A DNA stretch of 64,000 nucleotides from assembly GCF_048771995.1 (NCBI RefSeq), contig NC_133024.1, forward strand, positions 88,940,501-89,004,500. Direction: 5' to 3'. Shown here piece by piece: positions 1-10,400 of the stretch. The stretch's first letter is position 1, and each line of letters opens with the position of its first letter. Source of the stretch: Taeniopygia guttata. Lineage: Eukaryota > Chordata > Aves > Passeriformes > Estrildidae. The translations under genes were made by a program, and so were the position numbers. The notes under the pieces are model-generated. The model worked only from the letters and a program-made list of their open reading frames with translations. It did no database searches and had not been told where the DNA came from.

Positions 1-861
1 TTTTCACAGTATCAATCAGTACTTAGATGTTATTGACTAATTATTTCAACTTCTTAAAATGGACACTTCTGATGTATAAATGTAAAATTACAGGCTATAG
101 GTGAATTTTTTATGTGTTCCAATTGATTTTTTTGCATGGTAAATAAAGTTCAGGCACTGGCATATTTCAGGTGTATTTGTGTTATCCTGACATATTTGTA
201 TTAAGTGTCAAATTTTAAAAATTAAATCCTAGTCTTGTTAAAATAAATGTCTTGTCTTCTCTTTGGTTTGTTTAAAAGAAGATAACTTGCATAACTTGGT
301 TCTTACTCTTATGAAGCTCTTTTGAACATGCAAATTGTTGGACAGTACACTGAAGGTCTTTGAAAGGTAATGGGTATGCCAGCGTGCAGAAAGCAGGCTG
401 AGCAGGTAGATATTCGTTTGTTCTGTCAGCATATTTTGAAATGATTGATCAATGTTTTGCTAGAGCAATATGCCCCATTTGTTTTTGTACTTAAACTATT
501 TCTAAAAAACTTGGCTTAATGAAAAGCATATACTTATCATTAGTATTTTACCTGAAATACTTCAAGTATAACCTCTGACTCTGCTCAGTGTTTATTAGCT
601 GTGGCCAACTTCTCTGACCTTGCTGCAGGCTCTAGCTTGTGCATTCCAGCGTGCTTGTACCTTGTACAACTGTGCCTCTCAAGAAGTGAGTATGCATGGG
701 GTAAATGGATTCATTTAAACTGATACTGTACAGCTCGGTGCTGGTAACATGCTTTTAGCTCAGTTTTATTTGGGAGTTCGTTTATTTTTAAAGGATGGTG
801 GTAATACGTGGTCAGGGGTCCTCAGTGACCTTACTGCTTTCTAAAAGCACTCGAAGGATCT
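1..861. other. Upstream flank of CCDC138, no confident gene
   Basis: This AT-rich stretch contains no reading frame that resembles a known protein. In mammals RANBP2 lies just upstream of CCDC138 on the same strand, so this could be the 3' end or 3' UTR of that neighbour. The only sequence support is an AATAAA at 142-147. A short stretch at 629-685 is framed like an exon and is reported under findings. The assignment to RANBP2 is inference from gene order only. Confidence 0.3.
142..147 (+). terminator. Possible poly(A) signal AATAAA of the upstream gene
   Basis: A canonical AATAAA hexamer lies in AT-rich sequence upstream of the CCDC138 promoter. Syntenic expectation places the 3' end of a + strand gene (RANBP2 in mammals) near here. 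AATAAA is common by chance in AT-rich DNA, so this is weak. Confidence 0.2.
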
Positions 862-1110
862 GGAGCTGGGGCTGGTTCGGCCTCTTCTCCCAGGCAACCG
901 GCGACAAGACAATAGGAGTAGAGAGGACGCAGACTTACGATGTGCTAGGGCAGATTCAGCAGGAGCAATTTCTTCCGAGAAAGGCTGATTGGGCATTGGC
1001 GTGGGCGGCCCAGGGCTGTGCTGGAATCACTGTCGCTGGAGGTGTTTAAGGAGGTGGCACTGCGTGATCCAGTTGGCAGAGTGCCGTTCGGCCATGGGTT
1101 GGAGAAGTGC
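862..1110 (+). mobile_element. CR1 LINE 3' region fragment, sense, at the CCDC138 promoter
   Basis: The sequence follows the avian CR1 3' region in order: the 'CCTCTTCTCCCAGGCAAC' block, a 'GGCATTGG..TGGGC.GCCCAGGG' block, and 'CTGGAGGTGTTTAAGGAGGTGG'-like sequence, diverging after about 1100. It is rich in CpG compared with ordinary old CR1 copies and merges into the CpG island that holds the CCDC138 start. Its 3' terminal octamer repeats are not visible. Boundaries are approximate. Confidence 0.75.
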
Positions 1111-1126
1111 GGTGTGTGTGCTGGTG

Positions 1127-1152
1127 ATGAAGATGATGATGATGTTGATGTT
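1127..1152 (+). repeat. Short GAT-rich triplet microsatellite
   Basis: A run of GAT and GTT triplets lies between the CR1 fragment and the GC-rich core of the CpG island. It may have arisen from the degenerate end of the CR1 copy. Confidence 0.6.
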
Positions 1153-1420
1153 GTGTGCCCGCCCCGCCAGGCCCGAGCGGCGGCGGCTCCCCCTGCCCGC
1201 GGCCCGAGTGCGCCTGCGCGGCTGGCGGCGGTTGGTTCGAGCGCGGCGGTGCCGCCATGGCGGGCGCGGGGCCCGGCCGCGGCCGCTCCGCCCCGGCGCT
1301 GCAGCGGCGGGGGCCGGCGGGGGTGAGACGGGCCGGGGCGGGCGGCCTGCGGGGCGGAGGAGGCACAGACAAGCCATTGCCTCCTCGCCGCGGCCCTGGA
1401 GTGTCTGGGGAGATGGAGGG
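1145..1420. promoter_or_regulatory. CCDC138: CpG island promoter of CCDC138
   Basis: This is the only long stretch of very high GC with dense CpG in an otherwise AT-rich window. It surrounds the CCDC138 start codon at 1257 and the exon 1 donor at 1323. No clear TATA box is visible, as expected for a broadly expressed CpG-island promoter. The transcription start is not determinable from the sequence but is likely within about 100 bases 5' of the ATG. Several long open frames on both strands here are a by-product of GC content. Confidence 0.8.
1257..1322 (+). CDS. CCDC138: CCDC138 coding exon 1
   Basis: The exon starts at the ATG in context GCCGCCATGG and ends before the donor GTGAGA at 1323. 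It encodes 22 residues rich in Gly, Pro, Ala and Arg and ends in phase 0. This N-terminus is not clearly alignable with mammals, so the start is inferred from context and CpG island position. Confidence 0.75.
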
Positions 1421-4400
1421 TGGGGGCCTGAGCGCTGCCTCGGGGTTCATTGTGAGTGCCGTACTGCTGCGTACCCGGGCAGTGCGAGACAAAAGTGGGG
1501 TTTAAACACACTTGGTAAGGTTACCTGCTCATGCTACTCCTATATCTTACCCCGCACTCCGATTGCCTTAGAGTTGAAGTGCTGAAGAGTCGTCTTTGTC
1601 TGAGGAAGAAATTTCCCTGGAAATTGTAATTCCAGATTCTACGTGGTACCGAGACACAGTTTAGCATACAGGTTTTGCCTAAGACCTGGTGCCTGCTCGT
1701 TGAGTGAGAAAATATGTGAATCCTCCTAGACGTATATTAAGCTTGTATGAAATATATATATAATAGGATAACTCATTTTTCTTTTTTCTCTTTTTTTTTT
1801 TTTTTTTCCACAGTAATTGACAGCCTTACTTAGAATGTATTAGGGGTATTTCTGATTTTTTTTTGTAAAGCTTAGTGATTAGCTCTGTTGAGAGAGCAGG
1901 AAATTGTTCCATATCTAGTCAATCAGGGGTCAAACCCATGGTTCATTAGAGATTGCTGCAATGACCAGACAGTTAATTATGATGGGTCTCAGTCCCTTGC
2001 CAAAGTATGGCAATTGTTATTTTACACAGAGAAGGCTGGGTTCTTTGCACTCAGATGAATGAAGGAACAGTATTGTGGTTCCTTTCTTTTTATTACTTGT
2101 GCTGACAAGTCAAAAGTGATCGGCCTAAAAATTCAGCAGCAAAGACCCGCCCCACCACCACCACTGTGGTGTTTCAAAAGCCTTTGATACTTAGTAGAAG
2201 GAGTGCTTGCTGGCCAGGCACCTTTCTTTTGCCTGAATTCTGCTTATCTTTCAATGAAACAAATTTTTGCAGTTGTTTTCATCCATCTGTATTCCCTGGG
2301 TCAAATGCTCCAGTGTGTCTGGGGATAACAGGCCTTAAGTGCTCAGACATGCTGCAAGGGGAAGTAATATGTTGGGAAAATACCCACAAGCTACCAAAGA
2401 TTGGTAGAGATTGAAATTGAGTTAAGTGGTTAGATTGGGATATTGAGGTAGTCCTGGGAATCATCAATGATACAAAACTCAGCCTTTTTTTCTTTTAGTA
2501 TCAGGAGCCATCTCAAATGCGATATGAAGATCTTGAGCTAAAATCAGGCTGTATGTGACCTTAGTTCTTGCAGAAGGATTTGCAACTTGAGTAGCATTTG
2601 ATGGTGTCCCAGATTCTCTGGGGAGTTTTTCTTGAGGAATATTCTCTTTTGAATTACAGAACTGTACTTTAAAGGAAAGTAATTTTAAAAACTAATTTTA
2701 AAAATACTTGTACTGAGACATTAATGCTTGCAAGGAAGAAATGTTATATGTGTTTCTGTGCTTTGTTATTTCATTGAAAAGAAGTCATTCAAGGGCAGGA
2801 AAATACAGCAGTTGATCACTTGATCTAGAGCATAGCAGAGAGATGCAGTGAAACAAGTACAATCGTGAGAGCTTCCTTGAGTCTGATGTTTTGTAATGTG
2901 CATTTAACTGATTTTGGTTGTAGCCTAAAATTTCTGTCATTCATTTTTTTAGTATGTACTTATAAATTAGTAAGAAAAAGTAGACCAGGAAACTTTGGCA
3001 TGAAAAGCCTAGATACGAAGGTAGATGCACCATCGTGTCCACTCAATGTGCACTTGTGTTAGCCCGGCCAGCAATGACACGGCTGGCAGTGGGGGACACT
3101 CCTGTGTTCGTGCAGGATGTGGAGAGCGTCTCAGGGCCAAGCGCTCACCAGTAAGCCCTGGCTGGATGGGAGGCTGGCGACTGCTGTGGAAGAGAACAGG
3201 CTGACTCTCCTCTGGGGCGAAGTCCAAGGTTTATTGAATGCTCATGAGGACAACCTTAGAGGAGCAACCGCATGAGAGCCCCAAGGACCAGGGCGCAACA
3301 ATTTATAAACCAGGGAGGAGACAAGGGAGGGGATCATCCCACGACCAATGAGGGATTTTAGGGGCATGGAAACCGGGGAGATAGAAGGATACCCTCTCCA
3401 ATGGGGTAGGCAGGGAGGAGGGATCCCTGGCCCTCGGCCAATCATTCGATGCCCTTAGTGGAAGGTTCTAGATGGGTGGGATGGGGAGTTGAGTGATGGA
3501 CAAGGCACCAGGTGGGGACAGGAGAATGATTCAGCAGTTTTCTGCTGATTGACTCCAAGGTAGGAGGAGTGGATTAACATCTAGGGAAAGGGGCAGTTAA
3601 GGGTAAGAACATTGGGAAAATAGGGGGTACAAGAGCAAATGATTACAGAAATAACATAGGGTACACAAACACCATACAACATAGATGGCACTGTTTCTAT
3701 GATTACGTATCTACTTTCATGACTTTATGTTACTGTCATCATAGTGCTTTATAGTTTCTTAAATAATGTAATATAGAGTACCTCTACTGTTTTGTTATTA
3801 GACTGTAGAGAATATATTTGCCTCTTTATGTTAACATGAGGACCATTTACATTTATGTATTTAAAAAAAACCCTCTCTTTTCAAAGCCAGTAGTTTGTAG
3901 TAAGAATTCTGTCATAAAGTGTGACAGTTTAACCATTAAACCAGTAAGTTGTGATGTACTTTTCCCATGAAAATTCTGACTAGAGTGCAATGGTTTTTTG
4001 CTTTCTTGTAGGATTGCCTCTCAGGAGCGTTGCATACCAAATATAAAAGCAGAAGCTCCCTAGTTTACAAAGGTAATACAAAGCAATGGTGCTTTGATAT
4101 CTTTTACAGGGAAAACATACACTAAACCTGTATTGTTTCTGAATTTATTTAGTTTTGTATTTTCTCATTTTAAATAGGTAATCTTGATCAGGGGGCTGTG
4201 ATACCTGGGAGCCAGCCTGGGAATGTTAACGAGTAAAGAGCACAAAGGATGTTTGGGAACAATGGTTCACAGCCTGTTTGTCTTTAAGTCCTGCTTGAAT
4301 TAGTTGGTAGCAGTCTACTTCATAATGCATGTATTTAGCTTTAATTTAAAGATGCATTAATGTTTAATATTTAGAATGCATTTGGTCTCTTTCAGAAATG

Positions 4401-7400
4401 GGTGCAAGGAGACAGCAGGCTGAAACAATCTATGTGTAAGACTTCCGTTACAGAAAAATTTCTGTAGGTAGACAAGCTGTAAAATTTAAGGAAGAAAAAC
4501 AATAAGCTAAATAATTAAAGCTAAATAATTCTTACTATGGCTTAAGATGTTATAATTAAGTTGATAATTTGTCAGGCTGCATCGGTGGTGGTTTTGGTTT
4601 TTAAACCTACGTGGACTACATGTCAGCTTCTCAAAAGGGAAATAAAATTGTTGCAATTTTATATATTTCAGATGACACTGACAGCTCACTGAAAAATATA
4701 ACTATTTCTTTATCAAATTGTTCTTTAGAGTCAGAACTTACTGAAACTGGAAGAGAGAAGAGCATCAGATCTAGTGATTTCCAGAAAAGTTTGAAAAACT
4801 GGGATTGGTAGGATGTGTTTTTATTTCTCCTTTATTTTTTTTTCTCATAAAACTTCAAATATTACAGATGTATTTGGACTGTGCAAACGTTTTAAGTTTC
4901 TTGTTAAGTAAAGAACTGTTTGTAGCTAATTTATGCGATAATGAGGATGTTGATTTTGATGAGGAATATTGTTTCACTTTCTAATCTAATCTGTGTATTT
5001 TGGAATTGCTAAGGGGATACAGGAATGACATAAACTTAACTAGGTGATGAAAAAATTAACTAGGAGGAATGAAATAGGAATGATAAACAGATTTATGTTT
5101 ATTTAAAGATAATTCAATTCCAAATGCCGAGAAATCTCTTTTAAGGGCTATTTTACACCAAACAAGAAAATATAATTTTAAAAGAGGGAATGTATTTTTA
5201 GTTCTCCAGGAATTTGGTGGTTTGTGGTGAGAGAAGAGTGTTGGTTTTACCTGTTATTTACATGTGCTTACAGCGTGAAAAGCCTAGTTATTTTAACAGC
5301 CTTTAAGTCAGCAACATGTAATTTCTGTGGCTGAGATTTCTGAGTAATAATGCCTTTCATCCAAATGATTTAACTCTGCTATTTGTTATCAGTAAAATAT
5401 CAAAGTCTTACATTAAGCAATGTTTGCTTTTCTATACAGCCTTGTTTCAGTCTCTGTTATGTATCATGTTAGAAAGGAATTGAGTAATTTAAAGTTAGTG
5501 TTCTTTTGTACTTTTAGTTTTGACGATGAGCAAGATTATTTTTGTGGCTCAAGTGGTCTAGACACAGAAGAAAACAGCATTATTTGCTCTGAAATTGATG
5601 CAATTCAAAATACAGCTATATACACAGGAACAGGTAATAAAGACTTAAGTTTTTACATTCTTACAGCTCTCTGTGAAGTATAACATGTAACTTAAAAAAC
5701 TTCCCAGTAAATGTATTTCTGTTCAATTCAGAAATACATTAGTCACCTAAAATGTAGTTTAATGTGCGGACTTTATCTTTCACTTGAGTGCTTTCTTTAC
5801 AATTACTTTATGAGTTTCAGACATACTTGAAGCAATACTAGCATTATTTTCTCATGTGGCATCCAGTAGTTTCTTAAGTCTTGTCTTGTTTTCTTACATG
5901 TCACCCTAAGGTCTAATCAGCAGCAAATCACTTGCCTGAAGCCCTTACAAAAATAATAGGAGATTTTGGTGACATGATTCAGTCTGTGCATAGATTCCAT
6001 ACAGATATCTCTGGGATTTCTATATTGCAGTGGAGTGTTTTACTTATAAAACTGTTGATTCTTGATCAGTTTGAATAAATAATGGAATAAGAACTTTGAT
6101 CAAATCTCTGTAATTCTTTGGATTACTTTCACATTTTGATACTTGCTTTGTCTTGCTCTATACTTGTAACTCTGAAATTCTAGAACATGGTTTTGCTGGT
6201 TTTACACAACTATCATATCAATATTTAGCTATGAGTGATTTTTTAATGTAAAATGCATTTTTTTCATGCTGACAGGCCTCACTCTACCATCTCATTTGTC
6301 TGCAAATACTCAAGAAAATACAGACCAAATTATCAACCATGGTTTGTTAAAGAAAATTGTGCATGGAACTGGTGCTCAGGCATGCAATAGGCAAGGTTTA
6401 ATACCACCTCACATCAATCAAATTTACAATGAATTATTTGCCATACATCAGAAGCTCCAGGTAAGAACTGGAATCACCTTCAAATTTTTGTTGGATGATG
6501 CTGTGAATATTCTCACTTCTGAGAAAGAAATTTGAAATTACTTATATAGTAAAACTTACTTATACATTAAGACTAATATTTTTTGCTATGACTTTATATT
6601 AATCACAGTTACTTATATACTAAATCTGTGTCTTCATCTGCCTCTTCCTCTAGATTAATTCAGTGATTCAGTAATGATGCTTTGACTTGAATTTTGGGTA
6701 GACCAGGTAGATGTATAGGTGGGCAGATTCAGCTTGAGGGAGTTGGAACACAGTGTTTCTACATCCAAGACTGTCTTGTAAGACATTGTATGTGTAGAGG
6801 GAAGCACTCAGCAGCATTGCTTCTCTTGAGAACATCTGAAACTGTTCTCTTGTCTCTAGGCATTCCAAAGCGCTTGCCTCCATAGCTTCCTCCAAAATCT
6901 CTCTATTCATCCCACCAGTTCATCCCCAGCAGGTTTAGGCTACTAATAGAAGAGTCTCCTATATGGTTTTACTCTGTAATAGTTCTTAAGCTTCTGCTGG
7001 ATTCCCTGTCATAATTGTCTTTTGCAACACATGAGATAAAAATAATTTTATATCTTTTTTCTTCACTGGTTTTTCAGGAATGCTTATCACTAGTTGAAGA
7101 AACAATACAATTAATCTGAAGTTCAACACAGATAGTCACATCAGATTCTGTTCTGTCTTACAGTTAATACCATTATCCAAATATTTTGGAAGCAAAAGCC
7201 AAAGTTTAATATTCTAGACCAACAATGTAGAGTTGAATTTTACACTTTGGGAGGCTGAGCCATTCCAATGCACATGGAGGTCTTCTGGGCTAATGTGGGA
7301 GAAAACTGAACAGAGCTGTCTGTCAGGATACTTTGTATTAGTAAGCTCTTGGGTAACTATAATTTCATATAGAGCTAAACGTATCTCTAGGACAAAATTT

Positions 7401-10400
7401 TAAATTCAGCATAATTTGGGAAAACTTCACATGGGTTTTTCTTCTTGATACAGAGAGAAAGTTCAGCGCAGCAGGAGTATGCTCTGCAGCTGCAGAAACG
7501 AGAGCGTTGTCTAACAGAACAAGAAGCATTGTTTTTTCAACATGAAGCAGCTTTGGCTAAAATAAGAGGTGTTGAGGAAGAAGTTCACACAAAAATTGCA
7601 GCTATAAAAGAGGTGAAATAGTATATTTAATGATAGATATTGCTCTATATGCTCTTTAACTCATTTGTAGTTATTTTAAGCCATCACATGTTTGCTGGAA
7701 ATCCTGCTTATTTCTTTGAAGCCCATGAAATCCCCAAAGGAAAGATTTAAATAAAAAGTACTGAGCAATATTGCTAGAGTTTTTGTATGACTTCTGTTTC
7801 AGAATGGTGCATTTACTTGTCTGATGTGTAGTACATTGTACTGATACAAGTTAGAGAAAGGAGGTAATTTTTTTTGTAAAATAGTGAAAGCTATGTGACC
7901 AATATTAGAGAAAAAAATGTGGTCTATATGTAATTGTGTGTAAGTTAATTGAGTGTCTTTGCATTAGCTGTAGTTGCAGTGGATTTCCTTGGGAATGCTT
8001 TATGACACATTGAGATCTTATGACATAGCACCTGTTGCAGAGAGTACTAGAAAACAAAGACTCAAAAAGTTCAGAGGAAGACCGACCTAACTTTGGGGGT
8101 GTGGAAAGAAAGAGTAGTGAAGAAGAGTGAATTTATGGAAGGGGAAAAATGAAAGCTGGAATATCTTCAGTAAAATAAAATCTTGCTATTTTACCAAATC
8201 TGAGGTACTTAAATCTAAAGTCCAGAGAAGATTAAATAGAAAACAAATTTCAGGGATAAGAGATGAATGGCAGTGGATATGCAGGTTGTAATAATTCATA
8301 TGCTTGTGTTGTAAACCAGATCCCCAGTCTCTACAAGGCATAGGATTAGTTTCTCACTCTGTATGATTCAGAGTAAGCAAAGCCAGAAACACGAGTTGAA
8401 ACCCCAAAACACAGTCACAACTTTTTTTGTAAATATTTGGAAGAGTAAGCTGTAGGTAAAAGCTTTGTCATTGATTTTGGTTCACAAATGCACCCCATAT
8501 CTGAATAGTTTGAGAAATATACATATATTAGTTGGTCTGGGTAGAATAGGCAGCAATAGGAGCAATAGGCTGTACATGTTGCTCTCAGTTTCTGTATAGA
8601 TCTTTCTTAATAGGCAGTACAGAGCTTGTTTTTCTCACTGCTGACTGAACATGCAAATTTGGACATTAAGAACTTCATATGAGAAAGTTTGTCCAACTCT
8701 TTTAACACTTAAGTGGAACTTACTGTTTTTAGAATAGTCTCTTTTAAAACATGTTCTTAAATTTGATATTCTGCAGCAACATGAGGCTGAAGTTAAGCAG
8801 CTGACAGAAGCCTTGAGAGAAATAACTAAAGAAAATAGGAGGCTGAAGTCATCATTTGACAGCTTGAGGGATGTGAATGACTCTTTAAGAAAGCAGGTAA
8901 ACTTTATTATTTCCTGTCATAAGTAATTCTACAAGTTACAGTCAACAATTTTAAATATTTGAGCAGCTTGAGTTGGCAAAATTGCTGACTTTTTGTTTCT
9001 CTAAGACAAGAATTGTATGAATAACTGAAAGTATCTTTCTCACCTGTTTCTAGTACTTGAAATTTAGACTTTCTGACCTTTTACAATACAAAAAAGAAGT
9101 AGGATTTATTCTATTGATTCACTAGCAACAGCTAATTGTTAGGAAGGGAAATCCATTGAGAATGAATAGAGAGAAGGTATTTTGTGGCATAATGGAATCT
9201 ACCCTGTGTAGATTTGTTGTGCCAAATTGCTATGATGATTCTATTAAGTAAAAAGTAGAATGTTTATTTCTAACTTCATGTTTGATCAGTATTTTCAGTT
9301 ATTTTTGCAAATTTTAACGAAGGCAGTATTTTCTCAATTTGTAAACTAGAATGGTGTGTTTCATAGTAATGCATAGAGTAGGAATTTGTCTCTCTTGACT
9401 ATTAAGCCTGATCTAAAATGGTGATACACAAAATATATAAATTATTTGAGCATTGTTTATTCACTGACCTAATTAATGTTCTGATAATCTGAATACAATA
9501 AAAATCTACAGCAGAGCCTTATTCTTTCTCTTAAGAAAGTCAGACCTAACTCCTAGGATGTTGGTAGATCTGATGCAATCCATCTGTCTCATTATTTCCT
9601 CTCACTATAAAATCTTTGTATGTCTCTGCAAATTGAGGACTTCTGTGATGATCATGCTGTTTATTGTTGTATGGATAAAGCATGGGGTTTTTAAAATTTA
9701 AATAGATGTGGCAGTTTACCTGATCTTTTCTCACCGAGCAGACTGTTTTTTTAGCATGGTCATTAACTGCCTTCCCCATTAACAAGGTTGCGATAACATT
9801 CTTGAATCTGTGCATTTTTGTCACTTCTTCATGAAAAGTAATCAAATGTGAAGTGCCTGTATATCTAGAGTGTCACTGTAATGCTTATTCTGCCCCTGCA
9901 CTCTGAAAGGTTGGGCTGCCGGTTAACAGAGATACTGCTGCTGTCTTACTTATCCTGGAACATATTGCCCACAGAGGTGATAAGAGTCTAACACCTTGGA
10001 ACTCTTCAAAAGCTGTCTGGACACAACAGCCAGTTCTTTCTGGCCCAGCTTGAGCTGGGAGTTGGACCAGATGTCTTCCAGAGGTGCTCTCAAATCTCAC
10101 CCAGTCTACGATTCTGTAATTTGTTGTGGGAAATGGATGATGATTTTGTTTCTATCGCTTTTCATGCTAATAAGAAAAACCTTAAATAATTTAGCTGCTC
10201 AACAACATGAAGTTACTTCAGTGTGATAATTAAGACAAGATGTGAGTTTTGAATTTACAGTTTAATATTTTCTGCTTCTTTCAGTTAAGTGATGTAACTG
10301 AGTTGAACAAGAAGTTGGAAGGTCAAGCACAAAAAGCAAAAGCTCGTTTAGAAAATCTACAAGTAAGGTTTCTTCTTACATGTACCTGCTTTTATAGGTA

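Larger units (their letters stand above)
4808..7453 (+). other. CCDC138: CCDC138 introns 5 to 7
   Basis: Outside exons 6 and 7 this AT-rich stretch holds no recognised repeat, RNA gene or second coding region. Confidence 0.6.

Noticed and set aside
945-1585. Several long overlapping open frames on both strands around the CpG island
   Set aside because: They overlap each other in most frames, have Arg/Pro/Ala-rich composition typical of GC-rich DNA, and include CR1 sequence. Only the frame starting at 1257 continues into CCDC138 exons.
1779-1860. Long pyrimidine tract followed by CCACAG, resembling a splice acceptor
   Set aside because: The sequence after it starts with TAATTGACAG, has no conserved coding potential and no suitable donor in phase. 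It is treated as a decoy in intron 1.
6694-6910. Overlapping open frames on both strands in CCDC138 intron 7
   Set aside because: No similarity to known proteins, no splice logic and no conservation evidence.
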